From positions 248,001 to 312,000 of the forward strand of contig SWBL01000005.1 of the NCBI GenBank assembly GCA_024195585.1: a stretch of DNA of 64,000 nt. The letters run 5' to 3'. Origin of the DNA: Aureobasidium sp. EXF-3400 (taxonomy: Eukaryota; Ascomycota; Dothideomycetes; Dothideales; Saccotheciaceae). This document shows, in pieces, positions 22,054 to 33,073 of the stretch. The notes under the pieces were generated by a model that worked only from the letters and a program-made list of their open reading frames with translations, had not been told where the DNA came from and did not search any database. A program made the position numbers and the translations under genes. Position 1 is the first letter of the stretch. Each line of letters begins with the position of its first letter.

Positions 22054-22753
22054 TTAGCCAGCGGCTTCCTTGACCTTGTTGGTCTCTGGAGGTTCGTCGA
22101 TGAACTGCGGAGGAGCGTTCTGATCCATCATGAAAGCAGGCATGGAATCGGCACCCTCGTATGAAGCCTCTCCAAGGTCAACCTCGTCGCCTAGAGCCTC
22201 TAGCTCAGCATCCAACTCGGCCTCATCGACGTCCTCTGGTACATCGTAGCTGCGGCTGATGCTCTCTTGAATTTCGTTGCCAATATCCATCAGATCTGCC
22301 ATCTCGTCCTGGAGTTTGTCGATCTTGTCAATGTCGATCTTGCCGTACTGCTTCTTGAGTTCTTTGGTGGTGGTCTTCATTGCGTCTACGGTGGTCATGG
22401 TGTTGCGCAAGTTGTCTTGCATCATTGTTGCTTGTTCCATATTCCATTGTTGGCTCATGAGCTGGTCCTTCTGGCTCTCGTACATGCGACGGCGTTCAAG
22501 GCAGGCCTTTGCGCGCTGGCGGATGGCGTTCTTGCCAGGACCATCACGCATACGGGAGAGTTTCTGCTGATAGGTGGTCAACTCGCCGTTGATCTTTGCA
22601 ATGTTGACGTCGATGGTATCGAGACGGGTTTGCATCTGTTGACTGGTCAGAATGACGAGGACTCGTGGGGGAGCAGCAGGCACCGACATTGCCGATGGCA
22701 TCGTTGAGAGTGGGCTTTGGGCCCGTGTTTCTCCCGCCGAAGAGACGGTTCAT
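22054..22753 (-). CDS. VPS60: ESCRT-III-related Vps60/CHMP5 (Mos10)
   Basis: Exons 22753-22688 and 22635-22054 give 215 residues. The N-terminus MNRLFGGRN is diagnostic of Vps60/CHMP5. The Snf7 core follows: DTIDVNIAKINGELTTYQQKL, MRDGPGKNAIRQRAKACL, a long charged coiled-coil (KDQLMSQQWNMEQATMMQDNL; TTVDAMKTTTKELKKQYGKI), then the acidic autoinhibitory part with ISRSYDVPEDVDEAELDAEL. In the family it works late in multivesicular-body sorting, binding Vta1 to stimulate the AAA-ATPase Vps4 at endosomes. The 52-nt intron has a weak donor (GTCGGT) but is phase-correct and restores the family sequence. Confidence 0.92.
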
Positions 22754-23389
22754 GGTGACAGGGAGGTCGTGTGCGCTGGGTTGTTTGGGAGTTGGTAGGG
22801 AGTTGTTGTTGTCGCTGTGGTCGTATGCACAATTGCGCTTGCATTGGCCAAGGTTCCCCCACGCTTGAGCTCCGACCGGCAGATCGGCGCGCGCGCGCTC
22901 GGAGGCGGTCGACAAGCCCTCAGGCGCAGCGCACAGGGCACGAGGCCTATCTGGGATACCTAATGTCCGTTGTGACCGTGTCTTCTCACACGAGCCCGTC
23001 GCCTTGTGCTCTTAGTGATACATCTGGCTGTTGCAGAATACTGTTTGTTGTCTTGCTAGGGCATTTGCGTCGACGAGACCGTAGCACACGCGGCAAACCC
23101 TCAGAGAAGGCCCGACATCGCCCTGCCCATACAAACACAAATCTCCGCTTGGCAAGCGACTGCAACCACGAGCCTCGACCAACTTTGGCCCTCTGTCCAG
23201 TTTGCCCTGCCCGACCAGAGCGCCAACACCACGACCCAGCTAGCCTCCACCCTGCGCCCAACTCCCCGGCACCCTGGCATGCCCACGCCAGTCTACGACG
23301 TCAATCTCTGTCTCGAAGCTCCCAATCCCAATCCCCTCCTCGACCAAAGCCCTCGCTCCGCCCTGGAGTCAGGCATCACTTGATCCACT
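22754..23389. other. Divergent promoter region (vps60 / SAP gene)
   Basis: 636 bases between divergent starts, GC-rich around 22890 (GCGCGCGCGC-like). C-rich leader before the SAP gene. No coding sign that I trust. Confidence 0.35.
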
Positions 23390-26259
23390 ATGTTCTGGCG
23401 TTTCGGTGGCTATGCCAACATCTCCTCAATCGACTCCATCCTTGAGAAACCCAATGTCTCACTCGACGAGCTGCTAGACGAGAGCGACCTGATCCAGGAG
23501 CTCAAGCAGAACAACTCCAAGCTCATCGAGTTTCTTCGAGAAGAATCCACTCTCCAGACCTTGTTAGAATACGTTGTCGCCGACAATCCCCCGCACTCCG
23601 ACAAGGCTTCATCTACCACCAGAGAAGATGAACCCGACCGCTCATCTCCTATCAGCTTCTTCAAGAAGTCGGCATCGCGCTCGCGTTCAAAGTCAGTCAA
23701 CAAGTCCGACACCCCTGGTGATGCTGAAGGCGACGACGAAGACAAGGGTGAAGCCTTGCGCAAGAAGTACGCATATGTCGCCTGCGAGGTCCTCTCTTCG
23801 GATGTTTGGTCTATAACTGAGGCCGTGCTCGAGTACCAGAACTATCTTCGCGAGTTCTGGCACTATGTCAGTCGCCCTGCTCCTCTTGATCCTCTGCAGG
23901 CCGGCTACTTCACAAAGGTCAACGAGTCTCTGCTGGATAAGAAGACGGACGAGATGCTGGCCTTTTTCAAATCCCTCGATCACATTGTTCCTGACATGCT
24001 GCAACATGTCGACTGCCCTATGATTATGGATTTGCTGTTGAAAATCATCAGTCTGGAGAAAGCTCCGGGAGGTCAAGGAATCGTTGATGTGAGTCGTGTC
24101 GTTCCTTCTCTTGTACCTAGAATTGCTGACAATTTCCCAAAAGTGGTTACAAACGCAGGACCTCATCCCCGTCCTCTTGTCATACCTTGGTCCCGAAAAC
24201 AGCGCTTCTACTCAGACAGCAGCTGGCGATTTCTTGAAAGCAATCATTACCATTTCCGCGAACGCCACCACTCAGGATCAAACTGTCATTGGCCCCAACG
24301 AATTGACCAGACAACTCGTATCTGATGAATGCACATCCCTTTTGATCAAGAACATGCTCTCAGGAGGCAACTCGTTGACAGTTGGAGTCGGAATCATCAT
24401 TGAGGTCATTCGTAAGAACAACTCGGATTATGATCTTGACAACCAGGTCGGCCCCGAGCCTAGAACGACCGATCCTATCTACCTTGGCAGTCTCCTTCGT
24501 CAATTCGCGAAACACGTCCCTGATTTCATGCATCTGATCAGAAGCTCTGGTGCCCAGAAGCCTGGCCTCAAAACCGCTTTTGGCAAGGAGATTCAACCTC
24601 TAGGTTTCGACAGGTTCAAGACATGCGAGCTCATGGCCGAGCTTTTGCACTGTAGCAACATGGCCCTTCTTAACGAACGTGGAAGTGATGCTCAGATAAA
24701 GCATAGAGATGAGGAAAGAGAAAGGCTCAAGCTGGAAGGACGCCTCACTGGACAACCGATCGAGGGTTCTTCGTACGACGAGCACGAGCCTTTCGCGAGC
24801 AGCGTCGACAGCCATGGATTCCATCATGCACAAAGACCGGAAGACGACCTCAGCGGATCGCCCGAAGAGATTAAAAGACTTGAAGTGCAGAATGCGTCCG
24901 AGGAAGATGGATTCGAGAAAGTGGCTGTCTCAGATGCAGACGAATTCAACGAGATTGCAGCAGATACAAGTCTACCGCCTCTAACCAAACAGGATGACCC
25001 GTCGAGCATTCACCACGTTCCGAAGGAAGGATCTCAAGACGGTACGACCGTTCTCACAGAAGAAATCAGCCAACTACAAATTGACAGCCCTGAGCAAGAG
25101 GGTGATGGTTCTCAACTTGAGGGTAAGCGCCGCGTCTCACTGTTGACCCAGCAGCTTCAACAGCATATTCAAGAATCTGAGCTCAACTTTTCATCAGATC
25201 AGCCCGAGACCGCCCAAGAAGACGCGGATATGCTCTCACACCCCGAGGACAAGCCAGCACCTTTGTTTGCTAGTCCTAGTAAGAGCAGTCAATCCGTAAC
25301 GAGCTCCAACGAAGAAGACCCTAGCCATAGTACGGCTACGCTGCAACCCGACCCCCACACTACAGAAGGCGATAACGGACTTTGGGAGGCCGATGTGGAT
25401 GGAACGCCTGTTGTTGGAGATTTGCTAAAGATTATGTTTGTTGAGCACCAAGTTGTCCCCACAATCCTGGTAAGCTTCCTTCTCGCTTTAGACGTTGTTT
25501 GTTATACTTATTTTGCAGGACTTCTTCTTCCGCTTCCCTTGGAACAACTTCCTCCACAACGTGGTATACGATGTTGTACAACAAGTCTTCAATGGCAGTT
25601 TTGAGCGCGGTTACAACCGCACACTTGCCATCGACCTCTTCTGCCACTCTGGTTGCGCCGACTTGACTTCTCAGGCCGATATCACTCAGCGCATTCTCGA
25701 TGGACAAGCCGCTTCCGACAATGCACAAAAGGAGAAGGGCATGCGTCTTGGTTACATGGGTCACTTGACCTTGATCGCCGAGGAGGTATTGAAGTTGCAA
25801 GATCGTCAGCCGCCGGAGATTCTAGGCGAGCAGATTATGGAACGCATCACCCGTGACGAATGGATCCAATATCTTGAGACAACGCTCTCCGAAACTAGAG
25901 ACCGCGACAATGCTGTTCTGGGTGGTGTGAAACCTGACCAAGGATTTGGTGCTCGACAAGTGGGCATGGGTGCCAACAGCATGCTCGGTCAAGGCAACTT
26001 TTCTGGCGGCAACAACTCGAGCGCTCTGTCCAATGCAGGCCTGGTGCCAGCCGACAGTATGGCGTTGCAAGAGGCAGGAGATGCAAGCAGCTACGACACA
26101 GGATCCGCAGGCCTGCTCAGTGGCTTCGGTAACGGCGATGACGATGATGACGATCTCGAGGAGTCGATAACTGGAGAGAAGAGGGAGAAGGCGGTCGATG
26201 ATGATGAGCAGGTCGGTGAACTCTCGTTTGACGATGTCGACATCAACCACTTCCGATAA
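23390..26259 (+). CDS. Sit4-associated (SAP/SAPS) family protein, phosphatase regulatory subunit
   Basis: Exons 23390-24088, 24144-25469 and 25519-26259 give 921 residues. The start MFWRFGGYANISSIDSIL followed by LDELLDESDLIQELKQNN is the SAPS domain signature. The helical-repeat domain continues through HVDCPMIMDLLLKIIS, LIPVLLSYLGPENSASTQTAAGDFLKAIITIS, FAKHVPDFMHLI and, after intron 2, DFFFRFPWNNFLHNVVYDVVQQVFNG and LTLIAEEVLKLQ. An acidic low-complexity insert covers about residues 450-650. Family members (yeast Sap155/185/190, human PP6 regulatory subunits) bind the PP6/Sit4-type catalytic phosphatase and direct it in the G1/S, TOR and ER-Golgi pathways. The C-terminus is Asp/Glu-rich, ending SFDDVDINHFR. 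Confidence 0.92.
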
Positions 26260-26769
26260 ATGCTACTCTGCACGCACACTACACACACTTTTTCTTGCAC
26301 ATTGAAAGATGCTTGTTTTCTGCACAAGCGGTTTTTTTCCCCTGTCCCTTTGCCTTGTCTTTGCATCTTCTGTTGTGTATTGCATGGGAGAGAAAGAGAT
26401 GGGAAATCCAGCTCCAAACATCTCTGATCGGCGTCCTCCGGCTTCTGTAATGAGATTTTGGCTATAACGATTTGACGAAGGGATTTCGATTTCGAGAGGA
26501 AGGGACGAAAGCTTCTCTTTCGCTCCTGACTTTTGAGTTGACGATCTCATCTGTACTATACAAGATTTTTTTCTACTGTTCATCTCCCTCCCATTCATCC
26601 TCTGCACATATATCCATTCCTTTCGTGTTCTTCTTGAAACAGGCCTTTTCTACCAATCCACAGACCCAAACCACACATCCATTGTCAGGTACGCACACTT
26701 CAGCACAACAAGCACAAAATTCCTCTCACTCCAACAAATTTGCGACTCTACTAATACGTTGCTACACAG
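26260..26769. other. 3' UTR of the SAP gene and leader of the next gene
   Basis: About 500 T/C-rich bases. A putative branch site ACTAATAC near 26749 and an acceptor CTACACAG ending 26769 suggest an intron of the downstream gene ends here; two candidate donors are GTAATG at 26447 and GTACGC at 26689. Confidence 0.35.
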
Positions 26770-27384
26770 AACCCTCCATCTCCTGGTTCCGTAAATCCAC
26801 CCGCGCCTCTGAATGTAGCACCCAGCCGCGCGCGCAACAAACTTGCAGAACGTCTCGCGGCGCGTGCAAAGAAAGAAGCCGAAGAGACCTCTTCGCTCGA
26901 AGGCACAGATCCAGACACAGCAGACGCAGCAGCGGTCCAACAAGCCTTTGAGATGCCCATGCAACCACTAGAAGACTTGCCCGATCTCGATCTCTCTGCC
27001 GTGACCACGCGCCAAATCAACGAACTAATCGGCAACACTGGTGGTGCAAGCTCAAGTGACCGAGTGGTTTCTGCATATTCATCTTCGTCATCTTCGTCGT
27101 CTTCGGGCTTGGACTCTGGATCTGATGACGACGATGAAGACCTTGCTAACCGCACACAAGAACCAGGAGACGCCAAGAATTCAGAAGTTACCGTGGGTGT
27201 CAAACGCCGGCCTAGCACCACAGAAGCCAAGAAAAGGGTCCCTCTGGATGATGGAGATGATGAAGAACAAAGCCGACCTCCTATGCAAAGAACCATTTCT
27301 GATCCGTTTATGAGTCCCGTGGAGAGTAGCACGGATAGCAGTGATGAGGGTAGTGATGACGAACTAAGCTTTGGGAGTAGGTAG
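26770..27384 (+). CDS. Acidic Ser-rich protein of unknown function, start not resolved
   Basis: The frame is open from 26755 to the stop at 27384. It reads PPSPGSVNPPAPLNVAP, then a charged helix RNKLAERLAARAKKEAEE, then LEDLPDLDLSAVTTRQINELIGN, a run of Ser, and long Asp/Glu-rich stretches ending DEGSDDELSFGSR. The first ATG in frame is at 26953 (143 residues), but the protein-like character begins upstream of it, directly after a good acceptor at 26769. A small exon with an ATG at 26384 (to 26446) would join in phase, but the intron would be 323 nt. AATAAA at 27535 may be the poly(A) signal. I do not recognise a family. Confidence 0.45.
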   Translation, partial: NPPSPGSVNPPAPLNVAPSRARNKLAERLAARAKKEAEETSSLEGTDPDTADAAAVQQAFEMPMQPLEDLPDLDLSAVTTRQINELIGNTGGASSSDRVVSAYSSSSSSSSSGLDSGSDDDDEDLANRTQEPGDAKNSEVTVGVKRRPSTTEAKKRVPLDDGDDEEQSRPPMQRTISDPFMSPVESSTDSSDEGSDDELSFGSR

Positions 27385-28102
27385 AAGGGGCAAGTGTGTT
27401 TTTAGATGAATTAGGAAAGAGACGATGCGATGGTACAAAGAATTGACGAATGTTGGAATGGGCGAATGATGGATGTGATGGGCTGGCAATGGAATACATA
27501 GATCTCCTTTCTTTCTCTCTTACTGTTTCTTTTCAATAAAGGGGAACTCTTGTTGAGTTGTTCTTGACATTTATGCCATGTGTTCTTCGGTTGTGTGCTT
27601 GTTGCCTACTGGACCTGAGTATGTTGTGGGCGGGTAAAGGCTTGAAGACCAGAAGATGAACTGATCGTCCAAAGACACGAAAGCCTGCGCCTCCGGACAT
27701 GTACTCTCATTGGATAGTGTCCGATCGTGAGTTACGACAGCCTTTTGTAACACTCCTCAATAGACTGAGAATTGGTCTTTCACATTTGGTGGAATGAGAT
27801 AGAGTCTGGAGTCCCACACTTGGAGTGGTCTCTGAGCAGTGGCATGTATCTCGAGAATACTATGCAAATGCACAATACTCTTGTAAAACAGAGCAGCAAC
27901 CATGGAGAAACATTGTTTAAACCGCTCTCCCTGGACATACCATCCTCACCAACGTAATTGTGCATATCAATAGTCGACTATGGCGCTCTCTACCGTGACA
28001 AGGAAGCCTCTGGGACTGACCGCTCGATAGCTCTCTATGGAGACAAGTCTGTTCAGATTCGGACTGTGCATCTTCATAGGTTAAAGACTTGCTCCATGCG
28101 TC
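27385..28102. other. Intergenic, with possible decayed 5' part of a BTB gene
   Basis: Contains the AATAAA at 27535 and no intact frame. From about 27975 one frame reads IALYGDKSVQIRTVHLHRLK, which could be the first half of the BTB domain that follows in another frame. Confidence 0.3.
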
Positions 28103-28417
28103 ATGGCAACGTGGTTAAGATGCTATGATGCCGATGTTGTGGTTACCATGATCAAGCACATCTATAGATTTGAGTTGTGTGGTATTAAAGGCCATACCGT
28201 GGATGAGAAGATTAAATTCCTGCCGGATGTCTACATGATTGGCGAGGAGTACCTGATCACGTCTTTGCAGATGAGAGTGATTGAGAAAATCAAAGTCCTA
28301 CCAAATGAACTGTATGATTTGAAGGACGATGACGAACTGCTGGAACGATTGATCGAGGCAATCATCACACTCCACGAGACCTACCAGCTGCGAAACTGGC
28401 GACCAAGGGGTGACTGA
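28103..28417 (+). CDS. BTB/POZ-domain protein fragment; gene model unresolved, possibly a pseudogene
   Basis: The frame encodes the second half of a fungal BTB domain: DADVVVTMIKHIYRFEL, then LPDVYMIGEEYLITSLQMRVIEKI, the usual 'va.myyLY' and 'Y.lA.ky....L' helices, and then LLERLIEAIITLHETYQLR. The first half should lie upstream, but the likely match (about 27975-28125) is in the next frame, one base off, with no room for an intron. Downstream, a third frame (about 28535-28746) gives CIHTNPGCLICELDLRG and ECYCKRLAG plus an acidic tail, resembling the Cys-containing C-terminus of some BTB proteins. An intron between about 28408 and 28534 could join it. BTB proteins mediate dimerisation or act as Cul3 adaptors. 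Confidence 0.45.
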   Translation: MATWLRCYDADVVVTMIKHIYRFELCGIKGHTVDEKIKFLPDVYMIGEEYLITSLQMRVIEKIKVLPNELYDLKDDDELLERLIEAIITLHETYQLRNWRPRGD

Positions 28418-28746
28418 GAAAGTCGTACACTATTGAGAACCACCGCACGATTCTGCATAAAGTGGGAGCCTCGTTGCGTAGAGATGCACTCCGGCAGACG
28501 ACTCGGAGCATTCCCTGAAGCGATGCAGAAAGTTTCTAAAAGGACTGCAAAAGGCATTTGAAATGTATTCACACGAACCCGGGATGTCTCATATGCGAAC
28601 TCGACTTGAGGGGCTATGACGGAAAGACCGAGTGTTATTGCAAGCGGCTGGCTGGAGACTGGAGTCAAGAATTTGTAGACAGGATCGAGAGCTTTCGTCC
28701 AGAGGCAGACAAAGAAGATCTATACGAGGACCTAGACGATGACTAA

Positions 28747-29392
28747 GACGAAGGGGAAGATGAGGATAAAGACTATCATGCAGATTTGACACAAGATTAA
28801 AGTAGATGAAGGAAAGAACGGTATCTCAGGGTATCAAACTGGATCCCTATGAAGACGCTGCGTTGCAGCACGGCACGATCGACAGCCCTTGCTGACAGCG
28901 AGGATAGGGTGTCTCGCTTCATGTTGAGCAAGACGTAGTGCTAGTGGATAGATAGTCGACAAGCATGAATCAGACAAATATGTTCTTGATTGCGGAAAGT
29001 GTGATGCTCCTGCTACTCCCTATTCTTGTGAGCCACGCTTGATGTGCTACCTAGGAACGCGACGTCTTTTAAGACTTTCTTGATCGTAGCTTCCGTAATG
29101 TCTATGTGATTGCAGACTTGCTGCATCGATCCTGAAATTTGACTTTCGAATCTTGTGTGCTCTCACAGTCGGCGCACTTATGTGTGGCAATATTGCCGAA
29201 GTGTACTCGTGTGGCTAATATCACGAATGACTTTCTTCGTTCCACCTGTACGACTGCGACAAAGGTGTCATCTGCTAAGCTTGAGCTCAAGCGCCGTACA
29301 CTCGAAGCCCATATTGTATTCGCGGCCTTCGTAGTTTAGGTGAGCGTGCAATATATTGGCGTGTGGAAGTGTGCCCATATATCCTTGTTGCT
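28747..29392. other. Intergenic, convergent 3' regions
   Basis: About 650 bases with no recognisable gene. Confidence 0.35.
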
Positions 29393-30685
29393 TCAACCAT
29401 CAACAGTGATGGCTGTCTTCGGCCTGTTCTTGTTCAAGCCCTCAAGCAGCATACAGGCCTTGCAGATGACCTGCGACGACATGTATCCACAACGCTCACA
29501 CTTTCCAAGTGTCTGCTTCGCGTTCGCTGGTGGAGTGGGACCCTTGGTCTTCTTCGGTCGGAGCGGTACCGTTGTCTGCTGTTGCTTGGTTGGCAACTTG
29601 ATCTCAGTCTCTGTTCCCTCCTCTTCGGCTCTCTCGTTCTCCTGTAGTTTTCTCTCCATATCGCCCATCTCGCCTCCAGTTCCTCTTCCGTTGCCACTGC
29701 CACAACCGCCGTTGCCGTCATCTTCCTCGTCTGGGCGCATGCTGCTGGCTCCTGGTTGTGCCTGTGTCTGGCTGGACCCACATGCTCCCTTGCAACGTCC
29801 ATCTGCGTCTGGTACAAGCATAGCCATGTCGATACCGCTTCGTACAACGTCGAGAATGCTCTCCGGGCGAATGCGTTCGAGGTTCTTGATGAGTGTGCGT
29901 GCGCTTCCGCGGAAAGCTTCTGGTGAGTAGAGACATTCGGTCGAGAAATAGTCGAGTTTGTTGTGGTGTGCGTAGAGTACGATTTCCTTCTCGTAGGCAT
30001 ACATGAGGGGCTTCGAGCGTTTGACGTTGGTGATGGCGACTTCTCCATTTTCGGTCGTGGCTTCTGATCCTGTGCTGTCACCAGCCTTGTTATCTGTGAC
30101 GATGCTAGTGGCTCTGCTCAGTCGCGGCAGGTCACCACGCAGCAGATTCATGAGCACTGTCTCTGCCACGTCATCGGCGTTGTGTCCAGTAACAACATGT
30201 TTGACTCCTAGCTGCGCAGCTCCTCTGTCGAGTGCCTGTCTCCGGAAGACACCACAGTATGTGCAGTTTCCCTTCTTTCCAATCTGAGCGACGACCTGAT
30301 CCATGCTCCAGCCATACAGTTCCTCATAACTGACGATCTTCAGTGGCAGCTGGAGGAAGTCTGCATTTCGCCTGACAGCATCTAAACTGTGGTCGCGATA
30401 TCCCTTGATTCCTTCGTCCACCGACAGCAAGATCAGGTCCAAGCCCCAGTTGCGTCTCTCATTCAACGTCTTGAGCACAGCAGCCAGCACACACGAATCT
30501 TTGCCTCCACTGGCACCGATGGCGACGCGCTCTCCAGGGTAGAAAAGGTTTGTTGATTCGACGGCTTCGGCGACTTCTTTTTCAAAAACGGCGGTGAAAC
30601 AGGTGGCGCACAGTCGGTGGTGGTTCTTGGGTCGTAGAATCTGTGCTCGCTTCTCGTTGCATGCGGAGCACAATCGTGAAGCCAT
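29393..30685 (-). CDS. NCS6: Cytoplasmic tRNA 2-thiolation protein 1 (Ncs6/Ctu1)
   Basis: A single exon of 430 residues. It opens with a zinc-binding CSACNEKRA...CATCF pair, then the ATP pyrophosphatase PP-loop [18 protein letters not shown], the CTYCGVFRR Cys motif, [20 protein letters not shown] and [11 protein letters not shown]. The C-terminus has a second Cys set ([16 protein letters not shown]). With Ncs2/Ctu2 and the Urm1 sulphur carrier it makes the 2-thiouridine at position 34 of Lys, Glu and Gln tRNAs in the cytosol. Between the catalytic core and the last Cys set is an unusual low-complexity insert of about 80 residues rich in Glu, Gly and Asp. MASRL is the chosen start because conservation begins there; the frame is open upstream. 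Confidence 0.95.
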   Translation of the reverse strand: MASRLCSACNEKRAQILRPKNHHRLCATCFTAVFEKEVAEAVESTNLFYPGERVAIGASGGKDSCVLAAVLKTLNERRNWGLDLILLSVDEGIKGYRDHSLDAVRRNADFLQLPLKIVSYEELYGWSMDQVVAQIGKKGNCTYCGVFRRQALDRGAAQLGVKHVVTGHNADDVAETVLMNLLRGDLPRLSRATSIVTDNKAGDSTGSEATTENGEVAITNVKRSKPLMYAYEKEIVLYAHHNKLDYFSTECLYSPEAFRGSARTLIKNLERIRPESILDVVRSGIDMAMLVPDADGRCKGACGSSQTQAQPGASSMRPDEEDDGNGGCGSGNGRGTGGEMGDMERKLQENERAEEEGTETEIKLPTKQQQTTVPLRPKKTKGPTPPANAKQTLGKCERCGYMSSQVICKACMLLEGLNKNRPKTAITVDG

Positions 30686-32041
30686 GGTTGTTTGTGGAAT
30701 GTGGTGATTATGGACTAGGCCGTCAATCCGAGAATTATTTGTTCTAGAGTGAGCACGGTCTCTCTCGATACACTTGGGTGCTTGTTTTTGCCGGCGATAG
30801 GATATATATTCTCTCAAGCGACACTTTCAACAAGCATTCATCATTTGAGGAGATGATGCTAAGTCTCGGCTGTTGTGTTCAGAGTGTGCTGTCTCTCGGC
30901 GGGCGGATTTGTCGTGGCGAAAAAAACATTGCTCACCTTTTTGTCCCGCCTGAGATGGATGCGAAGCTCAAAAAGCAAAGTCCTTCTGGTTGCCAAGCCT
31001 CGACTGTCCCTTACATTCTCATTCTTCTGCACTTGTTCGTTGTCTGGGACTTATGATAGATTCTAGACGTCTTGCTAGAGTGATGGCTGCAGCATCTCTG
31101 GAATGTACTTCTCTGCCGTACCTTTCAGGTCTCGTTCACGCTCAGCTCTGCTATCTACCATCTATCTAATCGTTGTTCTGTCACGCAAACTCTAAAACGT
31201 CGCAACTGATTGTTACGCGGGCAGCACGGAGACGGCGAGCCCGCGACTTCGTTGGCGAGGGAATCCTTCAGCTACTGCGTGTCTCTGTGTGCACATCTCC
31301 GTTGGATCAGCTTAACAAGAGATCAACAGGTACTATCTGCTCAAACTATCGGACATGCAGAAGCTGTTCGAGTCGAGTCGGCAACGCACCACCCTCGGCC
31401 GAATTGAGGCTCTTCAGGTATTCAGAGAAACGCTCGTAGTCACTCCACCAATATATCATATTAAATCTTTTTACCATCTTTCGCTTCTGAATCAGGAGGA
31501 TATTTGCAATGTTAACCCTGTCTCGGTACGTATCACTGTTGTGATTCATATATTGTGACAATTTCCCAGTCGTGGCAGTTGTGTGATACACTTTGTAGTG
31601 AACCGGTCTATAAAACCGTTTGCCCTGTTCCCCTGGAGGGATCCAGCCAGCCACCCAGGTAAACTATCAACCAACCAACCCCCTGCATCAGTACCTGATG
31701 ATCATTTGGAAAAGAAGATGAGCGATGGACAATACTGTTGTTTTGTAGAATGCGAGCTCTATTGCGAGTCGATTAATTAGTTTGTGTGCTACCTAAGTAC
31801 TATCTATTGTATGCACCAATGTCGTAAGGTCGTGCCGAACAGCTTCTCTTGCTGTTCAATGATGCTTGCTTTGATGCTGCTTCACTGCTCCCAAAAAATG
31901 CACTGCTGTCTTCCCAGAGACGCCTTTGCAATGCGATGTTGAATGGTATCCTGCACAAGAAATAAAATTTGAAAAGAACTGACAATGCCTCGAACCCGCA
32001 AAGCTTGTCTTGAAACCTCCCGCTATCGAACCAACAAATCT
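30686..32041. other. Intergenic region
   Basis: About 1.36 kb containing the ncs6 promoter and the cyclin gene 3' region. Small open frames only. A perfect 7-bp GC stem lies at 31216-31222/31239-31245. Confidence 0.35.
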
Positions 32042-33073
32042 CTAGTGAGCAGTGGAAAGGAACCTTGAGAAGATGTTGTTTGATCTGATCTTCTTAGCCG
32101 AGGGTTGCTCATAGTGGTCAAGAGAAAGCTTGGGTTGTTGGATCTCAACCATCGAAGGGCAGTCGCTGTTGTATCTCTGAATTCGGACAGGCACATCTTC
32201 GTATGTTGCGTCCATTGATGAGACGATGGAGCTGGGAGAGGCGACAGAAGATGCAGCAGAGACAACAGACTGAGCACGGCTAGGAGGCGAGAGAGATGGC
32301 ATGCGAGACGATCTGCGAGAGCTTGCAAGACTCATGGGTGTGTCGCAGAGATTTTGGCGGAGGTCGGTGCGAGAGGTTCTACGCATGTGCTCGGCCGTAA
32401 TCGAGAGATGGCGTTGCTGTTGCAGCATCTCCTCGCGGAGCTGAGCACGCTTGGCCTTCTCGGCTTGACGAGCCTGCCATAGTCTAATGGGAGCAAGGAA
32501 AGGCTCGAGGTGGAAGTAAAGGTCGTCCTCGCGAACAATGAGGTCCCAGTTGAGAAGGTTAAGAAGTTGCTTCTCCATGAGGTTAACCTCAACGAGGTTG
32601 AAGCCAAAGCCTTCGTATCCCTTGACAGCAGTGTAACGAGCCCAGTGCTTGTTCTTGGGGGATGAGTCGTTGAGAGACTTGGCAGCCAGGATGAGAGCAG
32701 CGAGGAAGATACGGTGGGTGGTGCAGCGCATACCCTTGGCGACGGGAGGGAGACGCTGTTGCAGACGACCGAGGTAAACGAGGGTGGTCATGAGAGTGGG
32801 AACCTGGACAGAGGATCTGTCGACGAGAGACTGGATGAATTGCTCGACAGAAGGAAGAGGAGGCTCTTGGGAAAGGTTGAAGCCTTGCTGCTCAGTAGGG
32901 GTGATTGGTGGTGTAGGAGGAAGATCCTTGTTGTGGATGGGAGTGTTGTCACAACGGATGACCTGAGAAGCCTTGAGTGCCAAGTAAGATACCATGTCCT
33001 TGGAGACAGGTAGGTAGATGAAGTGGTTGAGAGCTTCGGCATTCTGCTCAGGAGTTGCCATGTTGTGAGACAT
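32042..33073 (-). CDS. Pho80-family (Pcl-type) cyclin
   Basis: A single-exon 343-residue protein. The cyclin box covers about residues 55-200: [29 protein letters not shown], then [28 protein letters not shown], then [23 protein letters not shown]. This layout (Y/F-L-x-RL and the KxLNDxxxxNxxWA motif) is that of Pho85 cyclins of the Pcl1/Pcl2 group, which activate the Cdk Pho85 (PhoA/PhoB in Aspergillus) in G1 progression, polarity or nutrient responses. The C-terminal 120 residues are Ser/Arg-rich and disordered, with many S/T-P sites. The start [10 protein letters not shown] is preferred; MATPEQ (33061) is an alternative. Confidence 0.82.
   Translation of the reverse strand: MSHNMATPEQNAEALNHFIYLPVSKDMVSYLALKASQVIRCDNTPIHNKDLPPTPPITPTEQQGFNLSQEPPLPSVEQFIQSLVDRSSVQVPTLMTTLVYLGRLQQRLPPVAKGMRCTTHRIFLAALILAAKSLNDSSPKNKHWARYTAVKGYEGFGFNLVEVNLMEKQLLNLLNWDLIVREDDLYFHLEPFLAPIRLWQARQAEKAKRAQLREEMLQQQRHLSITAEHMRRTSRTDLRQNLCDTPMSLASSRRSSRMPSLSPPSRAQSVVSAASSVASPSSIVSSMDATYEDVPVRIQRYNSDCPSMVEIQQPKLSLDHYEQPSAKKIRSNNIFSRFLSTAH

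Noticed and set aside
31216..31245. Perfect 7-bp GC hairpin with a 16-nt loop in the intergenic region
   Set aside because: Tens of such stems are expected by chance in 64 kb; no promoter, terminator tract or conserved motif is next to it.
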